Below are positions 1-7,229 of a DNA stretch of 9,665 bases, piece after piece; the first letter of the stretch is position 1, and each line of letters begins with the position of its first letter. Origin of the DNA: JAIBCL01 sp031411695 (lineage in GTDB: Bacteria; Verrucomicrobiota; Verrucomicrobiia; Verrucomicrobiales; Verrucomicrobiaceae). The notes under the pieces were generated by a model that saw only the letters and a list, made by a program, of their open reading frames with translations, made no database searches and was not told where the DNA came from. The position numbers and the translations under genes were made by a program. Where the stretch lies: positions 1-9,665 of the forward strand of contig JANOBO010000349.1 of NCBI GenBank assembly GCA_031411695.1. Reading direction: 5' to 3'.

Positions 1-2
1 GA

Positions 3-1064
3 ACGGGAACGGAGAGCGTTCGTGCGGTTGTGTCGCTGCGCGATGAATTTGGCGGGCCGCCAAATTCTGCAGGCGGGCCGCCTGCGCTCCCCAAAACGGC
101 GGAGCTGCTGATCGGCACGCACGCGTTGCTTTATGATCGCGCCACCTTGCACAACCTGGGACTCGTTGTCATCGATGAGCAGCACAAGTTCGGCGTGGCG
201 CAGCGGGCGCGGCTGATCGAGAAGGGCAACACGCCGGACGTGCTGGTGATGACGGCCACACCGATCCCGCGGACGCTCACAATCACCGTCTATGGCGACC
301 TCGATGTCTCCACGCTCGACGAGCGGCCGAAGGCGCGCGGCAAGATCGTGACGAAGGTGCGCCCGCAGAAAAAAGTCGCGGAGGCGGCCGCGTTCCTGCG
401 CGAGCAGATTGACCAAGGCAGGCAGGGCTATCTGGTCTTCCCCTTGATCGAAGATTCGGAGAAGCTCGACGCTGCCGCCGCGAAAAAGGGCCACGCAGAA
501 TGGAGCGCGCTGCTGGCGCCGCACAGTGTCGGCCTGCTGCATGGCAAACTGCGCGCGGAGGAGAAGGAGTCGGTGATGCGTGAGTTTCGCGAGGGTAAGA
601 CGAGCGCGCTGGTTTCCACGACGGTGATCGAGGTCGGCGTCGATGTGCCGAACGCGACAGTGATGTACATCCACAACGCCGAGCGCTTCGGCCTTGCGCA
701 GCTTCATCAGCTCCGCGGGCGCATCGGTCGCGGCAGCCACACGTCTTATTGCGTCCTCTTCGTGAAGGAGGACGACGATGAGACGAAGCAGCGGCTGGCG
801 ATCCTTGAGGAGACGGACGACGGCTTCCGCATTGCCGAGGAAGATCTGAAACGCCGTGGGCCCGGCGATATCCTCGGGCGCGCGCAGAGCGGCCAGGCGC
901 CGCTGCGCTTTGCCGAGCTGCTGGCGGACACGCGCCTCGTGCGCCTGGCGCGACAGCTCGCGGAGCGCACGCTCGATGCAGATCCTGCGCTGGCCGAGCC
1001 ACGCCATGCGGCGCTGCGTCAGCTCACCATCGAAGGCGACAGCCCGTCGGCCCTGCTTCAATGA
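3..1064 (+). CDS. recG: ATP-dependent DNA helicase RecG, C-terminal part (5' truncated by window edge)
   Basis: RecG is a cytoplasmic superfamily 2 helicase that remodels stalled forks, D-loops and Holliday junctions. The reading frame is open from base 3, so the gene starts upstream; GTG at 30 is an internal valine, not a start. The first visible residues (TGTESV) fit the conserved TG of the RecG helicase core. Next come IGTHALL, the motif II DEQH box at 174-185, motif III TATPIPRT at 252-275, TTVIEVGVDVPNA from 618, and motif VI QLRGRIGRG at 708-734. The C-terminal signature (EEDLKRRGPGDILG, then QSG) identifies RecG rather than PriA or Mfd. The wedge domain and Walker A motif lie outside the window. 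Compared with E. coli RecG from memory, the stretch between TG and IGTH is about 12 residues longer. The extra part is a GGPP-rich segment encoded by two palindromes at 45-85. TGA stop at 1062-1064. The next gene is 136 bp away. Confidence 0.95.
   Translation, partial: TGTESVRAVVSLRDEFGGPPNSAGGPPALPKTAELLIGTHALLYDRATLHNLGLVVIDEQHKFGVAQRARLIEKGNTPDVLVMTATPIPRTLTITVYGDLDVSTLDERPKARGKIVTKVRPQKKVAEAAAFLREQIDQGRQGYLVFPLIEDSEKLDAAAAKKGHAEWSALLAPHSVGLLHGKLRAEEKESVMREFREGKTSALVSTTVIEVGVDVPNATVMYIHNAERFGLAQLHQLRGRIGRGSHTSYCVLFVKEDDDETKQRLAILEETDDGFRIAEEDLKRRGPGDILGRAQSGQAPLRFAELLADTRLVRLARQLAERTLDADPALAEPRHAALRQLTIEGDSPSALLQ
45..85. repeat. Two tandem interrupted palindromes inside recG, read in frame
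   Basis: Bases 45-55 and 57-67 are perfect 11-bp inverted arms around a single G at 56. Bases 69-76 and 78-85 are perfect 8-bp arms around a single G at 77. Both share the 11-base core GGCGGGCCGCC, at 51-61 and 72-82, giving a 21-base (7-codon) period. The reading frame stays open and encodes two GGPP units (GGPPNSA then GGPPALP). The segment coincides with the extra residues relative to standard RecG, so it looks like an inserted element rather than ancestral helicase sequence. The symmetry and period are read directly; the insertion is inferred. Confidence 0.7.
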
Positions 1065-1082
1065 CGGTCGCGGTGCAACGCC

Positions 1083-1098
1083 CGCTTTCAGCAAAGCG
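1083..1098 (+). other. Small hairpin just downstream of recG
   Basis: CGCTTT (1083-1088) pairs perfectly with AAAGCG (1093-1098) around a 4-base loop, 18 bases after the recG stop. No T-tract follows, so it does not meet the usual picture of an intrinsic terminator. It could be a weak 3'-end structure or chance. The rest of the 1065-1200 spacer shows no gene and no convincing promoter. Confidence 0.25.
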
Positions 1099-1200
1099 AG
1101 CCCTGCAGAATGAACACCGCCAGTCTGCCGCTTGCCGCTCGAATTCATCGGTGCATCATTCTCCGAACCAAACCCCCCATCCGCCCACCCTTTTTCCCTC

Positions 1201-2385
1201 ATGGACCAGATCCGCCGCATCCTCTTCGCCCTGCTCATCTTCTTCGCGGCGTTTTATGTCTTCTCCGCCTGGCGCTCCGGCCGCGAGGGCTATGGGCTGC
1301 TGGATCTGCTGAACGGGAAAAAACCCACGGCGGAAAACTTTACCAGTCCCACGGCTCCGAAGCTGAGCCTCGATGATGTGCAGGTGCTGGCGAAGCTGAA
1401 CGATGAGTCTTCAAAGCTGGCTGCAGCCGTCCTGCCATGCGTGGTGAGCGTGAACACGCGGACCGTGATCCCGGGCCGGGCAACGTGGAATCCGTTCTTC
1501 GGCGGAATCGTCCGTGGCCGCAGCACGCTGGCCTCGGGCCTGGGTTCGGGCGCGTTCATCAGCAAGGAAGGGCACATCATCACAAACTTCCACGTCATCG
1601 ACGGCGTCAGCGAGGTGCAGATCATCACCAACGACGGGAAGAAATTCCCCGCCCGCATCATCGGCGCGGATCGCGAGCGCGATGTGGCGCTGATCAAGGT
1701 GGAGAAGTCGAAGTCCGACTTCCCTGCGTTGACGTTCGCCGATTCCAACGAGGCAAAAGTGGGCCAGATCGTCTTCGCTGTGGGAAATCCATTCGGGCTC
1801 AGCGGCACCGTCACGCAGGGAATCATCAGCGCGCGCGACCGTCATCTGAGCGATGGCGCGCTCGACTATCTGCAGACCGACACGGTGATCAATCCGGGCA
1901 ACTCAGGCGGCCCGCTGGTGAACATCCGTGGCGAGATCGTCGGCATCAACGTGGCCATTTATCAAGGCGAGCAGACCACCCGCACCTGGCAGGGCGTGGG
2001 ACTCGCCATCCCGGCCAACGAAGCCAAGCGTGTGGTGGACGAAATCATCGCGCAGTCCAGCGGCCCGGCGAAGGCCGTCTCCGGTGTGGCCTTTCTCGGG
2101 CTCACATTGAACAAGCAGATGGTGCGCATTGATCCAAACCTCGGCGCAGGTGCGGTGGGTGCCTTGATCATCGACATCGCGCCGGGCTCGCCTGCGGACT
2201 CCGCAGGCTTTTTGGTGGACGATGTGATCCTCGACTATGCCGGGCGGAAATTCCGCTCGCCGGATGAGGTGGTCGCCATGATCCGGCAGGGCAAACCCGG
2301 CGCGCGGGTGCCGCTGACGATTTTGCGCAATGGAGAGAAAGTGGCGATCAACGTGACACTCGGCAGGCAACCGCAGGCTGGCTGA
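1201..2385 (+). CDS. HtrA/Deg-family membrane-anchored serine protease with one PDZ domain
   Basis: This is a 394-residue trypsin-like protease of the DegP/DegS/HtrA family, acting on misfolded or regulatory envelope proteins. Residues 5-23 are a hydrophobic segment after a short basic N-terminus. No clear cleavage site follows, so it is probably a signal anchor leaving the protease periplasmic. The catalytic triad is complete: His131 in ITNFHVIDG, Asp161 in RERDVALIKV and Ser235 in NPGNSGGPLV. Residues ~295-390 form one PDZ domain (GALIIDIAPGSPADSAGF, then a late NGEKVAINVTLGR strand). The single PDZ and membrane anchor resemble DegS more than the two-PDZ DegP, but that does not establish a sigma-E pathway here. 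The ATG at 1201 was chosen because it directly precedes the anchor; an in-frame upstream start at 1132 would add 23 unlikely residues. No Shine-Dalgarno is visible. The OmpA-domain gene follows after 138 bp. Confidence 0.93.
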   Translation: MDQIRRILFALLIFFAAFYVFSAWRSGREGYGLLDLLNGKKPTAENFTSPTAPKLSLDDVQVLAKLNDESSKLAAAVLPCVVSVNTRTVIPGRATWNPFFGGIVRGRSTLASGLGSGAFISKEGHIITNFHVIDGVSEVQIITNDGKKFPARIIGADRERDVALIKVEKSKSDFPALTFADSNEAKVGQIVFAVGNPFGLSGTVTQGIISARDRHLSDGALDYLQTDTVINPGNSGGPLVNIRGEIVGINVAIYQGEQTTRTWQGVGLAIPANEAKRVVDEIIAQSSGPAKAVSGVAFLGLTLNKQMVRIDPNLGAGAVGALIIDIAPGSPADSAGFLVDDVILDYAGRKFRSPDEVVAMIRQGKPGARVPLTILRNGEKVAINVTLGRQPQAG

Positions 2386-2523
2386 AGAAGACGGTGCGCA
2401 TCTCAGAGGCCCAGCGTCGTGGCAATAATATGACGCCCGCGCGCACGGCTGCGGACGAGAATCACCTTGTTAGAAAAGGCGGCTGATGGCAGAGTACCTG
2501 CTGCCCTTCCTGTCCCGCGAATC

Positions 2524-4092
2524 ATGCTTTCCGTCACCTCCAGTCGCTCTCGCACGCTCTTCAGCCAGTCAGGTGCCAGCCTCGTGCCCGTGCTGATCGT
2601 CATCACCGGTCTGGCAATCAGCACGGTGATCTTTTTCATGTACACGCGGAAGCAGATGGGCGCATCCGGGACCGCGGGCGGCGGCGCGGCTCCGTCAGTG
2701 GAAAATCCTGCCAGCACCGCAGCAAAAGGCACAGCGGCCCCGGCTTCGCCCGAGCGCACTGCCTCCAGCCCCGGGAGAACGGCCCCGGCAGGATCACCGC
2801 CCGGCACGCCAGCCGGGACGCGGCCTGGATTCGCCCGGCCTCTCGATCTCGCCTCCCAACTCGCACGCAGCCTTGCTGCGGGTGACATCCCGGCCGCCTC
2901 GAAGCTCGCCTCCGCAGGCGATCCCGCGCAGACGGCAGACACCGCTGCGGTGCTGGGGAAAATATTTTCCGAGATGGGTTACAAGGCTGGCACTGAGGAC
3001 AAGGTGGAGATGCTCGGCCAGGTGGAGAACTTCACGCGCCTGTCGATTCCCATCACGAAGCCCGGCGATCCGAATGGGAATCTCCGCCTCCAGATCGATC
3101 TCGAGCGCGATGAAAAGATGGGATGGAAGATCTCGAAGATGCATCTGCCGAAAGAATTGAGCGGAGCGCTGGCAGCCCTGCCACAAATGCCCGCGCCGGC
3201 GAAAAATCCCGAAGCGCCAGCCGCCGTCGGCCGCACGACCGGTCCAGACGGGCGCGCGGTCGCGAACCCCGTGCCACCCGCGCCAGGAAAAGCCGGGGCG
3301 CCAGCTGCAGCGGTGGCGAAGAGCAAATCGCTTTTTGCGATCGCGGAGACCACGGACGCGCTCACATTTGCCAGCGATTTTGTCCAGGCTCTGCTGAAGC
3401 ACGACTTCATCGCGGCGAAGAAGTTCATCGACGAGAAAAAGGTTCCCGCCCAGAAGCTCGCGGGACTGTGCATCGTGTTTGAAGAGGGCCAGTATGAGCT
3501 GAAGCCGGCGAAGCCGCTCATCATCACGGTGGCGAATCCGGAAGTGTCATGGGTCATCGCGCAGGTGCAGTCGGAGTCATTGCAGCAGAGCACGGAGTTT
3601 GGCCTTGAGCTTCAGCGCGCGTCTCCTGCCGAAGAGTGGCACGTGGCGGGGTTGAATCTTTCTGAGATCCTCGGGTCCTTTGCGCAGTCCGCGTCGAAGC
3701 TGGGCGTGCCCTACACGCCGCTGGTGAAGAATCCAAAAGGAGGCGAGTCGCTGGCCTTGTACTTTGAGTACGACCGCGCCGAGCTGCACCCGCGCGCGCA
3801 AAAGCAGCTCGAGATCGTGGCGGGACTGCTGAAGTCAGACACGAAGCGCAAGCTCAACATTGCCGGCCACACGGACGCGATGGGTGCGGACGACTACAAC
3901 ATCCGTCTCTCTCAAACACGCGCGGAGAGTGTCAAGAGGCAGCTCGTCGCGCTGGGTGTCTCGCGGGATCAGGTGATCGCCACCGGCATGGGCAAGGCAC
4001 AGCCACTCGGTCCCAATCAAAAGTCCGACGGCACGGATGATCCCGAAGGCCGATCGAAGAACAGACGCGCGGAAATTTTTCTGGAATTCTGA
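2524..4092 (+). CDS. Membrane-anchored OmpA-domain protein with two duplicated central modules
   Basis: This 522-residue protein likely tethers the inner membrane to peptidoglycan. Residues ~18-40 are one hydrophobic transmembrane segment. An Ala/Pro/Gly-rich linker follows (~43-103), then a first module (~106-212), a second Ala/Pro linker (~217-273) and a second module (~279-383). The C-terminal OmpA domain (~409-522) starts at SLALYFEYDRAEL and carries the wall-binding signatures GHTDAMGADDYN, LSQTRAESV and SKNRRAEI. The aspartate and arginine that contact diaminopimelate in OmpA/Pal/MotB are therefore present. There is no beta-barrel. The TM segment lacks the acidic residue of MotB, so a flagellar stator is unlikely. 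The two modules look homologous, but I cannot name their family; an NTF2-like fold is only a guess. The ATG at 2524 was chosen because it directly precedes the TM region; a TTG at 2467 would add 19 residues. No Shine-Dalgarno is seen. It lies 138 bp after the HtrA-like gene on the same strand. Confidence 0.88.
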   Translation: MLSVTSSRSRTLFSQSGASLVPVLIVITGLAISTVIFFMYTRKQMGASGTAGGGAAPSVENPASTAAKGTAAPASPERTASSPGRTAPAGSPPGTPAGTRPGFARPLDLASQLARSLAAGDIPAASKLASAGDPAQTADTAAVLGKIFSEMGYKAGTEDKVEMLGQVENFTRLSIPITKPGDPNGNLRLQIDLERDEKMGWKISKMHLPKELSGALAALPQMPAPAKNPEAPAAVGRTTGPDGRAVANPVPPAPGKAGAPAAAVAKSKSLFAIAETTDALTFASDFVQALLKHDFIAAKKFIDEKKVPAQKLAGLCIVFEEGQYELKPAKPLIITVANPEVSWVIAQVQSESLQQSTEFGLELQRASPAEEWHVAGLNLSEILGSFAQSASKLGVPYTPLVKNPKGGESLALYFEYDRAELHPRAQKQLEIVAGLLKSDTKRKLNIAGHTDAMGADDYNIRLSQTRAESVKRQLVALGVSRDQVIATGMGKAQPLGPNQKSDGTDDPEGRSKNRRAEIFLEF

Positions 4093-4173
4093 GCGTGGCG
4101 CAGCCCGCTGGGTTCCCGCCGCAATCCAGCGCGTCTCACCACCTTTGCGCGAGGAAGCCCTCCCTTGAGGCGT

Positions 4174-6789
4174 ATGCGTGCGATGCGCCCTATGGGATCC
4201 ATGGGCCTCACGCGACTTATGAGACTCCCCGCCACCGCAATACTTTGCCTGACGCTCACCACCGCCCACTCGGAAAAGGCGCTTGATGAATCCCGCAGGC
4301 AGCCACCCGACGCAAACATCACCACCGCACCGCTGCCGGAGAAGGCGAAGGGAGCCGGCGCGCGCTTCATCGATTTGAATGGCGACGGTCACGACGACAT
4401 CGTCGTCTCCAATGAGCGCGAGTATGGCGTGTATCTCTTTGTGCCGAAGGAGAAGGAGAAGAAGAATCTGCAATGGCTCGAAGGCTGGTCACAGATCATG
4501 CGTGAAGGCAAGGCGGGCGATGCCAATTCGCTGCCCGTCATCACGCGCAACGACGGCACGGACAATGACGTGTGGTTTGCTGACGGCGCGATGTGGGCGG
4601 CCAGGACGGACATTGCGGGGAAGCCGGCAGGCACGCGGAAGATTCCATTCCTCGAGCTGCTGCGCGTTCCCGGCCCGGCGCCGAAGTCTCCACAGGACTC
4701 GCTCGCGGCGCTGCATGTGAAGCCGGGGTTCGCAGCGACGCTGGTCGCGAGTGAGCCGCTGGTGCAGGATCCGGTCTTCGTCGATTGGGACGCGAAAGGC
4801 CGCATGTGGGTGGTCGAGATGGGTGACTACCCTTTCGCGCCGGGTGAAAAGACGACAAACGGCGAGACGGGCCAAGGCAACGTGAGCGACCTGCAAACGG
4901 GCCGCGTGAAAATCCTCGAGGACAGCGACGATGACGGCATCTACGACAAGGCCACGCTGTTCCTCGACGGACTCAAGCATCCCACCAGCCTCGTGCCGTG
5001 GAGGGACGGTGTCTTCATCGCCAGCATCCCCGAGATTTTTTATGCGGAGGACGCCGATGGCGACGGGAAATGCGACAAGCGGGAAGCATGGTTCAGCGGA
5101 TTCACCGCCGGCAATCCGCAGCATCTCGTGAACGGATTTGCGTGGGGGCTGGACGCCTCGTTCCACGCTGCCAATGGCGACAGCGGAGGCGAGATCACTT
5201 GCGCAAAGACCGGCCGGAAGATCGCTCTCTCCACGCATGATTTTCGCTTTGATCCGCGCACCGGCGAGCTGGCGCTCGAAGCGGGCCGCTCGCAATACGG
5301 CAAGTGGCGCGATGATCACGGCAATTGGTTCGGCAACAACAACAGCCTCCTCGGCTGGCACTATTGGCTGCCGTTGCGCTACCTCGAGCAGCATCCCGAG
5401 ATCGCAGTGAAGACCCTGCGCGCGACGCTCAATGAAGCCAAGGAAGTGTTCCCGGTGAGCCCGCCCGTGCGGCGCTTCAATTGGGCCAGCGCGACGAACA
5501 CGCTCACCTCCGCCTGCGCGCCGATGCCGTATCGCGACACCGTTTTCGGCGCGGCGGGGAAGGACGTGCTTTTCATCTGCGAGCCCGCGAACAATCTCGT
5601 GCATCGCGAGGTGCTGGACTACTCGCGCACGCCGATCACCAGCCATCGTCACACGGACGACGCGCGCAGTGAGTTCATCGCCAGCGAGGACAATTGGTTC
5701 CGGCCCACGCTGGCGCGCATGGGGCCGGATGGCGCGCTTTACGTGGTGGACATGTATCGCCTCGTGCTCGAACACCCCGAATGGATCCCGGCGGAAATTG
5801 CCAAAGGACTCGAACTCCGCGCGGGTGAGAAAATGGGCCGCATCTACCGCATCGCGCCTGCGCGTGCAAAGGATGGAGCGCGGCTGGCCTCGGATGCGCA
5901 GAGTGTGCGCGGTCTTGTGACGTCGGCGGCCGCAGATCCCGTGGCGGCGATCTCATCTCCGAACGGATGGATCCGTGACATGGCGCAGCGGTTGCTCGTC
6001 GAGCGGCGAGACGCGAACAAGGCTGACGCAGCCAGCGAGGTGCCGGAATTGTTGAAGCTCGCCAAGTCGCCGGATGCGTCGGTGGCATCGCGCATCCAAG
6101 CCGTCTTCACGGCGCAACTGCTCGGCGGACTCACGGCTGACGATGCCGTCGCGCTGCTGAAGCCCATGCAGCCGCACGTGCGCGCGGGTGCGCTGCTGGC
6201 GACCGGCTCGAAGGCTGCGGACATCCTGCCGGCAGATGAAGCGGCGCTTCTCAGCTCACAGCTCGCGGGAAAAACAAGCAAGCCAGTCGCGCAGGTGCCC
6301 GTGATCACGAACGACAATCCTGACCGGCAGAAGATCGTGGCACGCTACAACGTCGAGGTCGCAAAAGTCACGGGAGACGCATCACGCGGGCAGGCTGCTT
6401 TTCAAAAAGCATGCATCGCCTGCCACAAGGCGCATGGCCTCGGCGTCGAGGTCGGCCCGGATCTGGGCACCGTCGCCGCGAAACCCGACGCGCAGCTCAT
6501 CGAAGCCATCTTCGATCCCAACCGCGCCGTCGAGGCGCGCAACGCAGCCACACAAGTCACCAAGAAAGACGGCACGATCATCCTCGGACTCCTCGTCACT
6601 GAAACCCCCGGCAACATCGCGCTGCGACTCCCCGGCGGCGCCGAGCAGGTCATCCTGCGCGCCGACATCAAGGAGACGAAAACACTGACCACCTCGCTGA
6701 TGCTCGTCGGCCTCGAAGCCGTCATGAGCCCGCAGGACTGCGCGGATTTGCTGGCTTGGATTCGGGCGTCGCCTGCGCGGAAGCTGTGA
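4174..6789 (+). CDS. PVC-type cytochrome c / membrane-bound dehydrogenase-like protein (Pirellula/Verrucomicrobium type)
   Basis: This is an exported protein of about 871 residues with a single c-type haem site. A hydrophobic stretch (LPATAILCLTLTTAHS) fits a signal peptide cleaved after AHS. One FG-GAP/VCBS-like calcium loop (DLNGDGHDD, ~67-75) comes next. The dehydrogenase-like propeller starts near residue 178 (AALHVKPGFAATLVASEPL) and includes MWVVEMGDYP, GRVKILEDSDDDG, DADGDGKCD and MGPDGALYVVDMYR. A short, degenerate HEAT-like helical region follows (~585-695). The C-terminal cytochrome domain has GQAAFQKACIACHK, with CIACH at 6412-6426 (Cys747, Cys750, His751), then GVEVGPDLG. This matches the Planctomycetes/Verrucomicrobia architecture often annotated DUF7133 or TIGR02604 plus TIGR02603. 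The substrate is unknown; periplasmic oxidation of a sugar or similar compound is inference. The start is uncertain: in-frame candidates are TTG 4165 and ATGs at 4174, 4183, 4192, 4201 and 4219. GAGGAAG at 4151-4157 suits the first ones, while the signal peptide would fit 4201 or 4219 better. Confidence 0.9.
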   Translation: MRAMRPMGSMGLTRLMRLPATAILCLTLTTAHSEKALDESRRQPPDANITTAPLPEKAKGAGARFIDLNGDGHDDIVVSNEREYGVYLFVPKEKEKKNLQWLEGWSQIMREGKAGDANSLPVITRNDGTDNDVWFADGAMWAARTDIAGKPAGTRKIPFLELLRVPGPAPKSPQDSLAALHVKPGFAATLVASEPLVQDPVFVDWDAKGRMWVVEMGDYPFAPGEKTTNGETGQGNVSDLQTGRVKILEDSDDDGIYDKATLFLDGLKHPTSLVPWRDGVFIASIPEIFYAEDADGDGKCDKREAWFSGFTAGNPQHLVNGFAWGLDASFHAANGDSGGEITCAKTGRKIALSTHDFRFDPRTGELALEAGRSQYGKWRDDHGNWFGNNNSLLGWHYWLPLRYLEQHPEIAVKTLRATLNEAKEVFPVSPPVRRFNWASATNTLTSACAPMPYRDTVFGAAGKDVLFICEPANNLVHREVLDYSRTPITSHRHTDDARSEFIASEDNWFRPTLARMGPDGALYVVDMYRLVLEHPEWIPAEIAKGLELRAGEKMGRIYRIAPARAKDGARLASDAQSVRGLVTSAAADPVAAISSPNGWIRDMAQRLLVERRDANKADAASEVPELLKLAKSPDASVASRIQAVFTAQLLGGLTADDAVALLKPMQPHVRAGALLATGSKAADILPADEAALLSSQLAGKTSKPVAQVPVITNDNPDRQKIVARYNVEVAKVTGDASRGQAAFQKACIACHKAHGLGVEVGPDLGTVAAKPDAQLIEAIFDPNRAVEARNAATQVTKKDGTIILGLLVTETPGNIALRLPGGAEQVILRADIKETKTLTTSLMLVGLEAVMSPQDCADLLAWIRASPARKL

Positions 6790-6817
6790 CAGCGGTGGCG
6801 TCGTTTGAATCCTGCGG

Positions 6818-7177
6818 TCAGTCCGCCGCGAAATCCTTCAGCACATCCAAGTCAACGAACTCCAGCACCGACGTGTGCGTGGCCTTGAGTGAGATCTGCG
6901 GGGCATGGCCGGCATTGTGCGCCTCGATCCAGCGGCCGAGGCAAAGGCACCAGCGGTCCCCGGCCTTCAGTCCGGAGAACTCATACTCGGGCACCGGCGT
7001 CGAGAGATCGTTGCCTGCGGCCTTCGAGTATTTTAGGAACTCATCGGTCATCACCGCGCAGATGGTGTGCATGCCGGTGTCCTCGCCGTTGGTGTCGCAC
7101 TTGCCATTGCGGAAGAATCCGGTCACCGGATCCATGCAGCAGCACTCAAGCTCTCCTCCCAAAACATTCTTTGCCAT
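6818..7177 (-). CDS. DUF2237 family protein (small, cysteine-rich)
   Basis: This 119-residue soluble protein matches the DUF2237 family, whose function is unknown to me. It starts MAKNVLGGEL, followed by the family-typical pattern of a Cys cluster (ECCCMDPVTGFFR), GEDTGMHTICAVMTDEFL, GNDLSTPVPE, GLKAGDRWCLCLGRW, EAHNAGHAP, ATHTSVLEFV and a final DLDVLKDFA. The length is what the family usually shows. Seven cysteines (12, 13, 14, 27, 40, 77, 79) with several acidic and histidine residues could suggest metal binding or redox chemistry, but that is speculation. The frame extends upstream to 7315, but that part overlaps deoA and does not resemble the family; the ATG at 7175-7177 is exactly where family similarity begins. 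The gene is convergent with the cytochrome gene (28 bp between stop codons) and divergent from deoA (52 bp between starts). It has no signal peptide. Confidence 0.9.
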   Translation of the reverse strand: MAKNVLGGELECCCMDPVTGFFRNGKCDTNGEDTGMHTICAVMTDEFLKYSKAAGNDLSTPVPEYEFSGLKAGDRWCLCLGRWIEAHNAGHAPQISLKATHTSVLEFVDLDVLKDFAAD

Positions 7178-7229
7178 GCCGCATAATTGCGTCGTTTGTC
7201 GCGAAACGCCAGCTTGAGAGACCACCGTG
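7178..7229. promoter_or_regulatory. Short divergent intergenic region between the DUF2237 gene and deoA
   Basis: The starts at 7177 (minus) and 7230 (plus) are separated by only 52 bp, so promoters for both genes must lie within it or reach into the neighbouring genes. CATAAT at 7182-7187 matches five of six bases of a bacterial -10 box on the plus strand and would give a deoA leader of roughly 35 bases. No good -35 box sits 16-18 bp upstream, and the spot is inside or beside the DUF2237 start. On the minus strand the same AT-rich patch offers only a poor match. The divergent layout is certain; the promoter call is weak. Confidence 0.3.

Noticed and set aside
1083..1098. Hairpin after recG as an intrinsic terminator
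   Set aside because: The 6-bp stem is real but there is no T-run after it, so I list it only as a hairpin and do not call a terminator.
1132..1200. Upstream-extended start for the HtrA-like protease
   Set aside because: It would put 23 proline-rich residues before the membrane anchor; ATG 1201 gives a normal signal-anchor N-terminus.
2424..2429. AATAAT as a -10 box for the OmpA-domain gene
   Set aside because: It matches five of six bases but no acceptable -35 box lies 16-18 bp upstream, so it is not distinguishable from chance.
2403..2942. Minus-strand frame covering the spacer before and the start of the OmpA-domain gene
   Set aside because: The composition mirrors the Ala/Pro linker of the real gene; no motif, and no clear start or ribosome-binding site.
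2524..4092. MotB-type flagellar stator subunit
   Set aside because: The layout (one TM segment plus OmpA domain) is similar, but the TM segment has no acidic proton-binding residue and no motA neighbour is present.
4489..5775. Long open frame (428 codons) on the minus strand opposite the cytochrome gene
   Set aside because: It has no family features and lies entirely inside a well-supported gene; this is an antisense shadow of GC-rich coding sequence.
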